64,000 bases of DNA from CBDBJR01 sp965206445 (GTDB lineage Bacteria; Pseudomonadota; Gammaproteobacteria; Arenicellales; Poriferihabitantaceae): assembly GCA_965206445.1 (NCBI GenBank), contig CBDBJR010000002.1:2046001-2110000 (forward strand), written 5' to 3'. Made by a program: the position numbers and the translations under genes. Every line of letters begins with the position of its first letter. The stretch's first letter is position 1. Of this stretch, positions 1-9,307 are shown one piece after another. A model generated the notes under the pieces. The model was not told the origin of the DNA. It searched no databases and saw only the letters and a program-made list of their open reading frames with translations.

Positions 1-949
1 TGCCGCTTAAGTCGTCGCCAAAATGGGCGGCAATTTTTTCCACCGGCCGATTTTGCTGCCGCTGATTGACCGTCTCGACCGCCTGCAAAATCCGGGCGCT
101 ACAGCCTTCGGTTGCCGCCATGTGCTGTAGCGCCTGCACATCCTTGGGGAAGCACGAACCGCCATAGCCGCAGCCGGGATAAATAAAATCATAGCCGATA
201 CGCGGGTCGGCCCCGATACCGATCCGGACCGATTCGATGTCGGCACCCAGGCATTCGGCCAGCCCGGCCATTTCATTGATGAATGAAATTTTCGTCGCCA
301 GCATCGCGTTGGCGGCGTATTTGGTCAGCTCGGCCGAGGCGATATCCATGACAATGACCCGCTTGCTATTCCGGTTAAACGGCGCGTACAGCTGTTGCAT
401 AAGCGCCAGCGAGCGCGCGCCGTCGCTGCCAATGATGATGCGGTCGGGGCGCATAAAATCGTCCACCGCGGTGCCTTCCTTGAGGAATTCCGGGTTGGAA
501 ACCACGCTGAACGGCAGCGCGCACCCCCGCTGCTGCAGCGCCGTCTGAATGCATTGCCGCACTTTCTGTGCGCTGCCCACCGGCACGGTTGACTTGATTG
601 CCACGACCCGGTAGTCCTCGAGGCAGTCGCCGACCGAGCGCGCGATTTGCAGCACATACTGCAAGTCTGCCGACCCGTCTTCATCCGGCGGGGTGCCGAC
701 AGCGATAAATATAACCCTGCCATGCGCGACACCAACGGCAATATCGGTGGTAAATTCAAGCCGTTGAGCGGCCACGTTTTGCTCCACCAGCAGGCTCAAT
801 CCGGGCTCAATTATCGGTATAACGCCGCGCTTCAAATTGTCAATCTTGCCCTGATTGGTATCGACGCACACCACTTGATTGCCCATTTCCGCCAGACAGG
901 CAGCGGTCACCAGGCCAACATATCCGGCGCCTGCGACGGTAACATTCAT
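1..949 (-). CDS. ugd: UDP-glucose 6-dehydrogenase, C-terminus cut by window edge
   Basis: Oxidises UDP-glucose to UDP-glucuronate with two NAD+, a cytoplasmic step feeding surface polysaccharide and lipid A sugars. The reading frame opens with MNVTVAGAGYVGLVTAACL, a Rossmann dinucleotide motif. It continues through GTPPDEDG and STVPVGSAQKV and reaches GYGGSCFPKDV, with the catalytic cysteine at about residue 266. The frame is still open at base 1, so roughly the last quarter of the protein lies outside. It starts about 50 bases after the lapB stop on the same strand, so it may be co-transcribed with lapAB. Motifs make the family certain; the specific sugar is inferred from the family. Confidence 0.93.
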   Translation of the reverse strand, partial: MNVTVAGAGYVGLVTAACLAEMGNQVVCVDTNQGKIDNLKRGVIPIIEPGLSLLVEQNVAAQRLEFTTDIAVGVAHGRVIFIAVGTPPDEDGSADLQYVLQIARSVGDCLEDYRVVAIKSTVPVGSAQKVRQCIQTALQQRGCALPFSVVSNPEFLKEGTAVDDFMRPDRIIIGSDGARSLALMQQLYAPFNRNSKRVIVMDIASAELTKYAANAMLATKISFINEMAGLAECLGADIESVRIGIGADPRIGYDFIYPGCGYGGSCFPKDVQALQHMAATEGCSARILQAVETVNQRQQNRPVEKIAAHFGDDLSG

Positions 950-999
950 GCCGGCAGCCCGGCCTCAGCGAGCGGCGGGGCGGCGGTAGAACAGCGCAT

Positions 1000-2205
1000 T
1001 CAGGCTGGCGCAGCCAGCGCGGCACTGGCCGGCGGCGCTGCTGCGGGCGCGGACGGCAGCGCTTTTTGCACTTCGCCCCAGCCTTTGCAGCTGGGGCATT
1101 GCCAGTGTCGTGTATTGCTGTTAAAGCCGCATTTTCGGCAGCGGTACTCACGCTCCATCCCCACCGCCGACAACACATCGGCCAGCAGCCGGAAATCGAT
1201 CGGCTGCGGGTCGGAGGACGGCAACCGGCTCTGGTGCTGCAGCAGTTGATGCAGCCCTTCCAGGCTCGGATAGCGCTGCACCTGCTCCAGCAGCAGCGCC
1301 TGCGCCGCGGCGGCGCCCTGTTCCCGGGTGGTCAACTCGACCAGTGCGGTCAGGATGCGCGGGTCGGCGTTGTGTTGAATCGCGGCGCGCAGAAACCGCT
1401 GGAAGGCCGTTTTATCCGCCGTTATGCGGTAGCTGTTGGCGAGATGATCGACCACCTCGCCCAGCGCCTCGGGCGCCCAATGCTCCAGACCGCGCCAGAT
1501 CGCAATCGCGCCGGCATGGTTGCCCTGCAACGATTCAATCAGCCCGGATTGAATCACCGCCCTGACACAATGAGGATCATGGCGAAAAGCGGCCTTGAGA
1601 TGTTTTTCAGCCTGTTGGTTTTGACCGTTTAGCATGGCTTTTTCAGCCAGTTCACAGCAGTAATGCGCCAGCTGTACCGACAAATCCTGGCCGGGTATCT
1701 GCTTGAGCGATTCGGCAACCGCGATCGCGCTGCTCCATTCCTTTTCCTGATCATAAATCTGCAACAAAAACCGGCCGGCCTGCTCGGCATAATCCGGAGC
1801 CTGACGCAGCTCTTGAAACAGGCTTTCCGCCCGGTCGAACAGCCCGGCTTTGAAATAATCCTGCGCCAATTCGAATAAGGCCAGCAGGCGCAGATTTTTA
1901 TCCAGCCCGGAGTGCGCCGCCAGGCTGTGATGAATCTGGGTGGCGCGCTGGACTTCACCGCGGTGGCGAAACAGATTGCCCAAAGAGATGTGTATTTCGA
2001 CGCTTTCCTGGTCCACCCCGACCGCCTGCATAAAGACCTGCAGGGCTTTATCCGGCTGTTCGCTCAGCAGGCAATTCAGCCGCTTGAAATACGCCTCGGA
2101 CAGGGAGTGGCCGGAGCGGTAGCGCGACCGGCGATCATAGGTCGCCATCAACCAGCCGCTGACTGCGGCCAGCGGCAGAAGCAGCAATAGCCAATCGGGG
2201 CTCAT
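1000..2205 (-). CDS. lapB: LPS assembly protein LapB (YciM)
   Basis: LapB is an inner-membrane adaptor that presents LpxC to FtsH and so limits LPS synthesis. The 401-residue protein has one N-terminal membrane anchor (about residues 3-21). A long run of TPR-like helical repeats follows. A rubredoxin-type metal knuckle near residues 356-380 shows two CxxC pairs (YRCRKCGF and WQCPSCKGW). Length and architecture fit the E. coli protein (389 residues). A low-complexity Ala/Pro tail ends the protein, a small oddity. It directly follows lapA, the usual lapAB pair. Confidence 0.93.
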   Translation of the reverse strand: MSPDWLLLLLPLAAVSGWLMATYDRRSRYRSGHSLSEAYFKRLNCLLSEQPDKALQVFMQAVGVDQESVEIHISLGNLFRHRGEVQRATQIHHSLAAHSGLDKNLRLLALFELAQDYFKAGLFDRAESLFQELRQAPDYAEQAGRFLLQIYDQEKEWSSAIAVAESLKQIPGQDLSVQLAHYCCELAEKAMLNGQNQQAEKHLKAAFRHDPHCVRAVIQSGLIESLQGNHAGAIAIWRGLEHWAPEALGEVVDHLANSYRITADKTAFQRFLRAAIQHNADPRILTALVELTTREQGAAAAQALLLEQVQRYPSLEGLHQLLQHQSRLPSSDPQPIDFRLLADVLSAVGMEREYRCRKCGFNSNTRHWQCPSCKGWGEVQKALPSAPAAAPPASAALAAPA

Positions 2206-2249
2206 TTTCCGCAGCGCGCTAACACGGTGATGCCCGGACGATGCGCCGC

Positions 2250-2513
2250 TCAGTTCGCTGCATCCTGCTGCAGCCGGATTTGTTTGTTCGCCGCCGCCAG
2301 TCGCAAACGCAGGCGCAAATGCCGCAACAGACCGACGACAGCGGTACAGATCATGCCGGCGACAAAGGCGATAAACAGCAATAACGACAATTCGATTTCG
2401 GCATCCAGCCCCCCATAATAGCGGATGCTGACGGTTTGATGGTTCAAATAGGCGAACAAAGCGGACATCACAACAACGATGGTGACCACCACGGCATAGA
2501 ATACTTTCTTCAT
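2250..2513 (-). CDS. lapA: LapA family (DUF1049) membrane protein
   Basis: Small inner-membrane partner of LapB in LPS assembly control. The 87-residue product begins MKKVFYAVVVTIVVV. It has two hydrophobic segments (about residues 5-25 and 40-62), a loop with the family-typical NHQTVSIRYYGG stretch, and a basic coiled tail. I chose ATG 2513 because it gives the usual family N-terminus; an upstream in-frame start at 2600 would add 29 atypical residues. It lies 44 bases upstream of lapB and downstream of ihfB, the conserved gammaproteobacterial order. Confidence 0.88.
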   Translation of the reverse strand: MKKVFYAVVVTIVVVMSALFAYLNHQTVSIRYYGGLDAEIELSLLLFIAFVAGMICTAVVGLLRHLRLRLRLAAANKQIRLQQDAAN

Positions 2514-2626
2514 TGCACAGTCTGATGAGATAACTACGCTGACCGGGCTACTCCGACCGGAGGGTGTAGCCGGCTCGATTGCTTCCGGCTGCCACGCCAA
2601 CGGTGCGGGCGCCGGTTGATAACGGT

Positions 2627-2950
2627 TTATCTGCGGCGGTTATTCACGCGCTTGCGCAGACTCGCCCCAGGCTTGAAATGCGGCGCATATTTTTCCCGCA
2701 CCTGAACCTGTTCCGCCGTTTTCGGATTGCGCCCCGTGCGGGATGGGCGATAATGCAGGTTCACGCTACCGAAGCCGCGAATTTCAATCCGCTCTCCGGT
2801 AACGATTGCCTTCGACATGCGCTTGAGAACACAGCTGACGGCGAGCTCGATGTCCTGCTTCGAGAGCGTCGATTGGCTGCGACGGATATCGGCAATCAGC
2901 TTTGACTTGGTCAGCGTTGGCTGCTCATCGCTTGAATGATCACGTGACAT
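2627..2950 (-). CDS. ihfB: Integration host factor beta subunit
   Basis: One half of the IHF heterodimer that bends DNA at specific sites in recombination, replication and promoter architecture. The 107-residue product has the HU/IHF fold: LTKSKLIADI at the start, GERIEIRGFGSVNLHYRPSR in the beta sheet, and GRNPKTAE, whose proline intercalates into DNA on the beta arm. The N-terminus is about 12 residues longer than usual (MSRDHSSDEQPT), so the real start may be later. It sits between rpsA and lapA, as in many relatives. Confidence 0.95.
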   Translation of the reverse strand: MSRDHSSDEQPTLTKSKLIADIRRSQSTLSKQDIELAVSCVLKRMSKAIVTGERIEIRGFGSVNLHYRPSRTGRNPKTAEQVQVREKYAPHFKPGASLRKRVNNRRR

Positions 2951-3087
2951 GTCACCGGCCGGTTTGAATATCGCTGTTTAGCATCGCACTGTAACGCCGC
3001 ATTTTCTGCCCTGCCGTGCGGGTGCGGCGCAGTCGCGCACCCCACATCCAACCACCCGGCCGGCAAAAATCAATAGCGCCCACCGCT

Positions 3088-4791
3088 TCACTCGTCATTG
3101 CTGCTCTGCGACTCCGACTTATCCAGAGTCTGCTTGAATTTGTCGCCCAGAGTGGCGCTGCCGATACTCGATTCACGCGAGTATTCCTGCACCACATCGC
3201 CTTCGGCCTCCATTTCACGCACCTTGACGGATAGCGAAATACGCCGATCCTTGCGCTCGATCGCCGTAATCTTCGCTTCGATTGCATCGCCTTCGTTGAG
3301 TACCGCACGCGCATCCTCAATGCGCTCACGGGAAATTTCCGCCGCCCGCAAATACCCTTCCACATTCGGCGCCAGCTCGACCGTCGCGCCTTTGGCGGTC
3401 ACCTTTTTGATCGTGCCGACAACGGAGCTGCCTTTGCCGTTTGCGGTCACGTAATCGACAAACGGGTCTTCGTTAGCCTGCTTGAGCCCAAGGGAAATAC
3501 GCTCGCGCTTGGCATCGACCGCCAACACGACCACCGTCATCTCATCGCCTTTTTTGAATTCGGTCACGATCTCTTCACCGGGGCGGTCCCAGGACAAATC
3601 GGACAGGTGCACCAGGCCGTCAATACCGCCGGTAACGCCGATGAACACGCCAAAATCGGTAATCGAGCGCACTTTGCCGGTCATCACATCGCCCTTCTTG
3701 TGGGTGGCGGCAAACTCTTCCCACGGATTGGGGGCGCATTGTTTCATACCCAGAGAAATACGCCGGCGGGCAGCGTCGATATCCAGCACCATCACCTCGA
3801 TCTCATCACCGACACGGCAGATTTTGCTGGGATGGACATTTTTGTTGGTCCAATCCATTTCCGACAAATGCACCAGCCCTTCGACGCCCTCCTCCAACTC
3901 GACAAAACAGCCGTAATCGGTCAGGTTGGTTACCTTGCCAAACAGGCGCGTGCCAATCGGATAACGGCGCCCCAGATCCAGCCAGGGGTCGTCCCCCATC
4001 TGCTTGATGCCGAGCGACACCCGGCATTGCTCACGATCGAATTTCAGTACCCGCGCCTCGACTTCATCGCCGACCGACAGCACCTCGGACGGATGCCCCA
4101 CCCGCTTCCACGCCAGGTCGGTGATATGCAGCAGACCGTCCAGCCCGCCCAGATTGATAAACGCCCCGTAGTCGGTCAGGTTTTTCACCACGCCTTTGAC
4201 AGTTTGCCCTTCTTCGAGTGAATCCAGGAGTTTTTCCCGCTCTTCATTCAGCTCATTTTCGACAATCGCACGCCGCGAGACAACGATATTATTGCGCTGC
4301 TGATCGAGCTTGATGATCTTGAACTCCAGCTCCTTGCCTTCCAGATAGACCGAATCCTTGATCGGTCGAACATCAACCAGTGAGCCCGGCAGAAAGGCGC
4401 GCAGATTGTTCACTTCGACGGTAAAACCGCCTTTCACCTTGCCGACCACAACACCACTGATGATCGTCCCCTCTTCATACGCTTTGTTCAGATCCGCCCA
4501 GGCGCGGATATGTACCGCCCGCTCCCGCGACATGCGCGTGCTGCCGCTGCCGTCTTCGACCGCTTCCAGCGCAACCTCGACCTGATCGCCCACTTTGACG
4601 GTCAGTTCACCGCCGACGGTTTTGAACTCGGATGCCGGGATTTCCGCATCGGATTTCAAACCGGCATTGACAATCACATAATCGGCGTTGGTTTCAATTA
4701 CATCGCCCAGGATAATGGAGCCGGGCTCCATTACGACGCCTTTCAGGCTCTGTTCCAGCAGGCTCGCAAAATCTTCTGTACTATTCATCAT
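3088..4791 (-). CDS. rpsA: 30S ribosomal protein S1
   Basis: S1 binds mRNA leaders on the small subunit and helps start translation. The 567-residue product starts MMNSTEDFASLLEQSL and contains six S1 OB-fold repeats. Typical phrases such as LTDYGAFINLGG, LTDYGCFVELEEG and ITDFGVFIGVTGG open repeats three to five, and the sixth repeat is more divergent. E. coli S1 has 557 residues. The start at 4791 is favoured over the next ATG (4788) because GGAG lies 9 bases upstream of it. It is preceded by cmk and followed by ihfB, the standard arrangement. Confidence 0.97.
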   Translation of the reverse strand: MMNSTEDFASLLEQSLKGVVMEPGSIILGDVIETNADYVIVNAGLKSDAEIPASEFKTVGGELTVKVGDQVEVALEAVEDGSGSTRMSRERAVHIRAWADLNKAYEEGTIISGVVVGKVKGGFTVEVNNLRAFLPGSLVDVRPIKDSVYLEGKELEFKIIKLDQQRNNIVVSRRAIVENELNEEREKLLDSLEEGQTVKGVVKNLTDYGAFINLGGLDGLLHITDLAWKRVGHPSEVLSVGDEVEARVLKFDREQCRVSLGIKQMGDDPWLDLGRRYPIGTRLFGKVTNLTDYGCFVELEEGVEGLVHLSEMDWTNKNVHPSKICRVGDEIEVMVLDIDAARRRISLGMKQCAPNPWEEFAATHKKGDVMTGKVRSITDFGVFIGVTGGIDGLVHLSDLSWDRPGEEIVTEFKKGDEMTVVVLAVDAKRERISLGLKQANEDPFVDYVTANGKGSSVVGTIKKVTAKGATVELAPNVEGYLRAAEISRERIEDARAVLNEGDAIEAKITAIERKDRRISLSVKVREMEAEGDVVQEYSRESSIGSATLGDKFKQTLDKSESQSSNDE

Positions 4792-5092
4792 GGCATACCA
4801 CTCCGGCGGCGCATCAATAGTCACAACAACGCACACCGGCGCCGACTATTATTGCTCGTTTGTATCGATTACCGACTGCATCAGTGCGGCGATGCCACCG
4901 CTCATCCGCCTGCCGACCTGACGGCCATCGGCTCGATTGGGTTCTCTTCCAAACCGATCTCGCCAGCCAACCCGACCGGCGACCGCCCGATGCCAACGCA
5001 ACCGGGCGCTATCGATTCACCTGTGTACAACCTGCCTGACCACCTGCACAGCAAACCCGCCACCATCGCCCAATCCGGCAATGGCGGGGCGA
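4792..5092 (-). other. rpsA leader / cmk-rpsA spacer without a gene
   Basis: About 300 bases separate the cmk stop from the rpsA start. No coding ORF is convincing here. In other gammaproteobacteria this interval carries rpsA promoters and the structured leader used for S1 autoregulation, so a long leader is expected. I can point only to the Shine-Dalgarno GGAG near 4801-4804 and cannot assign a promoter with confidence. Confidence 0.4.
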
Positions 5093-5821
5093 TCAGACCG
5101 GGTATGCCTGTGCCACTCGCTGCAATACCGCCGCGATAACACTCGGCAGGCACATATCGGTGGTATCAACAAACCAGGCATCGCAAGCGGCTTTAAGAGG
5201 TGAAACCGGGCGACTTTCGTCCCGCCGGTCACGCTCGTTAATCTCCGCCAAAAGCGCCGCCAATGTAACACGAAATCCTTTTTGTCTCAACTGATTGAAA
5301 CGTCTTTGTGCCCTTGCCTGGGCATTGGCGGTGAGGAAAATCTTGCATTTTGCCTGCGGAAAAACCACGCTGCCCATATCCCGCCCGTCGGCCACCAGGC
5401 CGGGGGCGGCAACACACTGCCGCTGCCAGCGTACCAGCGACTGACGCACCTGCGGTAATTGCGCCACCCTTGAGGCGCGATCGCCGATCGCCTCGCTGCG
5501 AATTTCGTCGCCGACCGGGCGGCCATCCAGGTGGAGATGACCCCGCCCCAGAGTCAAGCGCATCCCGCCCGCCAACCGCACCAAAGCGGCCGCATCATCG
5601 GACTCCACACCCGCCTGCTGCGCCAGCCAGGCGAGCGTGCGATACACGGCGCCGCTATCGAGGTAGTGCCAGCCCAGCTTTTCCGCCACCGCAGTGGCAA
5701 CCGCCCCTTTACCGGCCCCGCCTGGGCCGTCCAGAGTCAGGATCGGGGTCTCGCGCTGCCTGTTCTGAGGTGACCGTTCGCCCGCCACTGCACCACGTTT
5801 ATCCATCGCCGGCACCGGCAT
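5093..5821 (-). CDS. cmk: Cytidylate kinase
   Basis: Phosphorylates CMP and dCMP with ATP in pyrimidine nucleotide metabolism. The P-loop reads GPGGAGKG at about residues 32-39 and is followed by YLDSGAVYRTLA and VADGRDMGSVVFP, classic Cmk substrate motifs. ATG 5821 is chosen because it shares its A with the aroA stop (TGATG), a coupling arrangement. This start gives an N-terminal tail of about 22 residues before the usual TPILTLDGP; a later ATG at 5806 is possible. Position between aroA and rpsA is the conserved one. Confidence 0.95.
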   Translation of the reverse strand: MPVPAMDKRGAVAGERSPQNRQRETPILTLDGPGGAGKGAVATAVAEKLGWHYLDSGAVYRTLAWLAQQAGVESDDAAALVRLAGGMRLTLGRGHLHLDGRPVGDEIRSEAIGDRASRVAQLPQVRQSLVRWQRQCVAAPGLVADGRDMGSVVFPQAKCKIFLTANAQARAQRRFNQLRQKGFRVTLAALLAEINERDRRDESRPVSPLKAACDAWFVDTTDMCLPSVIAAVLQRVAQAYPV

Positions 5822-7116
5822 CAAACCACGCTGAGCGCCATGCCGGCCTGCACCGCCAGGTCGGCGAAATCCGGGAACGAGGTCGCTATGTTATCGCAGT
5901 CCAGGATGCGAATCGGGCCGCTCGCCGCCAACGACGCCATACTGAAAGCCATGGCAATGCGGTGGTCGAGAAAGCTGTGCACCTGCCCGCCGGAAATGCG
6001 GCCGCCGTAGATGGTCATGCCGTCGGCCTGCTCTTCGACTTTGACCCCCAGCGCAGACAACCCCTGCACCACACTATGGATGCGGTCGCTTTCCTTTACC
6101 CGCAGCTCCGCCGCTTGTCGAATCCGTGTGACACCGTCGGCGGCGGCGGCGGCAATCGCGATCGCGGGAATGTCATCAATTGCCAGGGCGACCTGCGGGC
6201 CGCCGATCTCGCAGCCGTGCAGCCTGGAGCTGCGCACCAGCAAATCCGCCACCGGCTCGCGGCCGAAGAAACGCGGATTTTGCTGTTCAATCCGCGCCCC
6301 CATGCGGGACAATATCGGCAATATGCCGTTGCGGCTCGGGTTTACACCCACGGCCGGCAGCCTGATCTCACTGTCCCGGCTCAGCAGCCCGCCAACCACA
6401 AAAAAAGCGGCCGAGGACAAATCCGCCGGCACCGTCAGCTCGCAGCCGTGCAATACGCCGCCACCGTGCAGGCACGTGCGGCCATCCTGCTGCTGCACCG
6501 GGTAGCCAAACCCGGCCAGCATGCGTTCCGTATGGTCGCGGACCGCGACCGGCTCGGTAATGCAGGTTTCGCCCCGGGCATACAACCCCGCCAGCAGCAG
6601 ACAGGATTTGACCTGCGCGCTGGCAACCGGCAGGGTATAGTGCAGCCCGTGCAGTGCCGGAGCGGGTGAGATCTGCAGCGGCGGTTTATCTTCATGCGCC
6701 TCAATCAGCGCCCCCATCCGGCCCAACGGTCGGGTAATCCGCCCCATCGGACGCCGACTCAGCGATGCGTCGCCCACCAGTCGGCTGGGCCATTGCTGGG
6801 CACTCAGCAAGCCGGTCAGCAGACGCAATGCGGTGCCCGAATTGCCCAGGTCCAAGGCCTCGGCAGGACGGCGCAGCCCATGCAACCCACCCCCCCGGAT
6901 CAACCATTCGCCGGCGCCCAACTGCTCCATCGACACCCCCATCTGACGGCATGCCCGGAGCGTTGCCAGCACATCGGCCGCTTCCAGCAGCCGGCTTATC
7001 CGGGTTTCACCGTCCGCAATCGCCGCCAGCAGAACGGCGCGATGGGAAATCGATTTATCGCCGGCGACGTCGATACTGCCGGCGAGTGCCGCAACCGGAT
7101 TGACCAGCAGGTGCAT
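5821..7116 (-). CDS. aroA: 3-phosphoshikimate 1-carboxyvinyltransferase (EPSP synthase)
   Basis: Joins shikimate 3-phosphate and PEP, the sixth step of the shikimate pathway. The 431-residue protein starts MHLLVNPVAALAGS. It shows GDKSISHRAVLL (residues 19-30) and LGNSGTALRLLTG for phosphate and PEP binding, and later RVKESDRI and DHRIAMAFSMA. The residue before GDKS is Ala where Pro is common, a mild variation. ATG 7116 was preferred to the longer frame starting at 7206, because that extension would run back across the tyrA stop. It lies 7 bases after tyrA and overlaps cmk by one base. Confidence 0.96.
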   Translation of the reverse strand: MHLLVNPVAALAGSIDVAGDKSISHRAVLLAAIADGETRISRLLEAADVLATLRACRQMGVSMEQLGAGEWLIRGGGLHGLRRPAEALDLGNSGTALRLLTGLLSAQQWPSRLVGDASLSRRPMGRITRPLGRMGALIEAHEDKPPLQISPAPALHGLHYTLPVASAQVKSCLLLAGLYARGETCITEPVAVRDHTERMLAGFGYPVQQQDGRTCLHGGGVLHGCELTVPADLSSAAFFVVGGLLSRDSEIRLPAVGVNPSRNGILPILSRMGARIEQQNPRFFGREPVADLLVRSSRLHGCEIGGPQVALAIDDIPAIAIAAAAADGVTRIRQAAELRVKESDRIHSVVQGLSALGVKVEEQADGMTIYGGRISGGQVHSFLDHRIAMAFSMASLAASGPIRILDCDNIATSFPDFADLAVQAGMALSVV

Positions 7117-7123
7117 TGGCCGC

Positions 7124-8038
7124 CTACCCTGACGCGTCCGGCGGCACGGCGAGCTGCTCGACCAGCACCGCACGCGCCCGGCGTGAACGGTCAAACAGCT
7201 GCTCAATCGCTTTGCCGTCCGCGCGGCGCAGCATCCCGATCGCCTGTTCCAGGCCGTGCTGAAACTGCTGCAGCTGCGCCAGCAGTTCGACCCGATTCAT
7301 CAGGCAGATATCACGCCACATCTCGGGGTCGCTGGAGGCAATGCGGGTGAAATCATAAAACCCGCCGGCCGCCATCTGATGACAGTTTTCGAGCTCGCCC
7401 GAATTGAGCATCTGCTGCACGGTAACGTAGGCCAGCACATGCGGCAGATGGCTGGTAATGGACAGTACCCGGTCGTGCACGTCAACGCGCATTTCAACCA
7501 CCTGTGCGCCACTCGACTGCCACATTTTACGCACCCGATCGAGCGCCTGCGCATCGCCTTGCGGCAGCGGCGTCAACACCACCTTGTGGCCGGCGAACAA
7601 CCCGGCAAAGGCCGCCTGTACGCCGGATTGCTCTTTGCCGGCAACCGGGTGGCCGGGCACAAACCGGCTGGCCGCAGGCCCCAGAACAGCCACCGCCTGC
7701 GCCGCAACACCGGCCTTGACACTGCCGACATCGGTGATCACACACGCGGACGAAACCGCATCACGGATACCGTCAAGCAGGCTCTGCATCATACCGACCG
7801 GGGTCGCCAGACAGATCAGGTCGGCTTGCCCGGCGGCGCGGGCGAGATCGGATTCGGCGGCGTCGATCACCCCCCGCTCCAGAGCCTGCCGCAGGTTTTC
7901 AGCCGACCGGTCGACGCCAATCACCCGCCGAACCGCGCCGACGGATTTGAGCGCCAGCGCCAAAGAGCCGCCTATCAGGCCGACGCCAACGACCACCAGG
8001 GTGTCGATCTGAGCGGCTGAGGCGGCTTCGGTTTTCAT
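7124..8038 (-). CDS. tyrA: Prephenate dehydrogenase
   Basis: NAD(P)-dependent oxidative decarboxylation of prephenate towards tyrosine. The 304-residue protein has GVGLIGGSLALAL for dinucleotide binding (about residues 18-30), TDVGSVKAG and PGHPVAGKEQSGV for the active site, and TSHLPHVLAY around the catalytic-domain histidine. No chorismate mutase or ACT domain is fused, so it is the monofunctional form; the mutase activity is supplied by pheA next door. Cyclohexadienyl (arogenate) activity cannot be excluded by sequence alone. Confidence 0.93.
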   Translation of the reverse strand: MKTEAASAAQIDTLVVVGVGLIGGSLALALKSVGAVRRVIGVDRSAENLRQALERGVIDAAESDLARAAGQADLICLATPVGMMQSLLDGIRDAVSSACVITDVGSVKAGVAAQAVAVLGPAASRFVPGHPVAGKEQSGVQAAFAGLFAGHKVVLTPLPQGDAQALDRVRKMWQSSGAQVVEMRVDVHDRVLSITSHLPHVLAYVTVQQMLNSGELENCHQMAAGGFYDFTRIASSDPEMWRDICLMNRVELLAQLQQFQHGLEQAIGMLRRADGKAIEQLFDRSRRARAVLVEQLAVPPDASG

Positions 8039-8105
8039 TCGCCGCAGTCGGCGGGCGATGCACGCAAGCCCGGTTCACGGCGCGGCCGGCAGAGGGCGAG
8101 CACCA

Positions 8106-9233
8106 CTAGACCGAGCGCGGGTAGGAGCCAAGCAGCTTGAACAAGCCGGCCTCGGATTTCAGCCGCTCCAATGCGGCGGCGATGGCCGGCTGTTGATGGT
8201 GGCCGAGCAGATCAATGAAAAAGACGTATTCCCATAACCCGGTGCGCGAGGGCCGCGATTCCAGGCGCGTCATATCGATTTGGCCCTCCAGCAGCGGCTG
8301 CAGCAGGCGCAGCAGCGCACCCGGTCGATTGCGTGCGGACAGCAGCAAGCTGGTTTTGTCATCACCGCTGGCCGGGGTAGCGCGCGCCGACAGCACCAGA
8401 AAGCGGGTCGTGTTATCCGCTTCATCTTCGATATTGGCGGCCACTACGTTCAAATTGTACTGTTCGGCAGCGGTCGCGCCGGCGATGGCCGCTCGATTCG
8501 GGTGGTCGGCGATTTGCCGTACCGCTTCGGCATTGCTGCTGGTGGGAATACGCTCTTTGCCGGCCAGATGATCATTCAGCCAGTGACGGCATTGCGCCAG
8601 CGCCTGCGGATGCGCCATCACCGCCTCAATCGCATCCAGGTCGGTCGCCCGGCTGATCAGGCTATGCCGTATCTTGAAATGAATCTCGCCGCAGATCGTC
8701 AGCGCGGTGGTGACCAGGCAGTCAAGCGTGACCCCGACCCCGCCTTCGGTGGAGTTTTCCGCCGGCACCACGCAGCAATCACTCTGGCCGCCCTCCGCCA
8801 TCTTGAAGGCCTCGGCGACGGTGGCCGCCATATCGACCCGGACCGTGCTGCCGAAATGCCGGCGCGCTGCATCTTCACTATAGGTGCCCGACGGCCCAAG
8901 CAGCGACACCGACAACTGCGCCTCGCTGTTTCTGGTCAACGACATGATTTCCCGAAACAGGGCTTCGACATCGTCCGCCTTCATCGGCCCGGCATTGGCG
9001 GCGTGCAGGCGCGACAATATCTGTGCTTCCCGTTCCGGGCGATAAAATGCCGGCGCATGCAGCCCGGCCTTAATCCGGCCAATCGCCTGAGCCTGGCCGA
9101 TGCGCTGATTCATCAGCGCCAGGATTTGCCGATCAATGTGGTCGATTTGCCGGCGATGCGCGCTCAGCTGTTCATCAGTCGATGCCGCTGCGTCCGGGTC
9201 GGCCCCGGCCCGGTCTGCGCTCACCCTGGCCAC
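8106..9233 (-). CDS. pheA: Bifunctional chorismate mutase/prephenate dehydratase
   Basis: Converts chorismate through prephenate to phenylpyruvate. An AroQ-type mutase helix bundle occupies about residues 22-105 (IDHIDRQILALMNQRI, FYRPEREAQIL). The dehydratase domain follows (SLLGPSGTYSEDAA, VPAENSTEGGVG, and the signature DNTTRFLVL). An ACT domain ends the protein with the phenylalanine-binding ESRPS motif, so allosteric inhibition by Phe is expected. The start is GTG 9233. It is about 70 bases downstream of gyrA; the serC gene commonly found between them is missing. Confidence 0.95.
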   Translation of the reverse strand: MARVSADRAGADPDAAASTDEQLSAHRRQIDHIDRQILALMNQRIGQAQAIGRIKAGLHAPAFYRPEREAQILSRLHAANAGPMKADDVEALFREIMSLTRNSEAQLSVSLLGPSGTYSEDAARRHFGSTVRVDMAATVAEAFKMAEGGQSDCCVVPAENSTEGGVGVTLDCLVTTALTICGEIHFKIRHSLISRATDLDAIEAVMAHPQALAQCRHWLNDHLAGKERIPTSSNAEAVRQIADHPNRAAIAGATAAEQYNLNVVAANIEDEADNTTRFLVLSARATPASGDDKTSLLLSARNRPGALLRLLQPLLEGQIDMTRLESRPSRTGLWEYVFFIDLLGHHQQPAIAAALERLKSEAGLFKLLGSYPRSV

Positions 9234-9307
9234 CTGCGGGCGGCATGCATCGCGTTGTCCTCTATCTGTCTGGGATTGATTTCGCCGCCGGCCAACCGAC
9301 CGCAGCG

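Noticed and set aside
5350..6669. 439-residue plus-strand ORF
   Set aside because: Antisense to cmk and aroA; composition is typical of GC-rich shadow frames.
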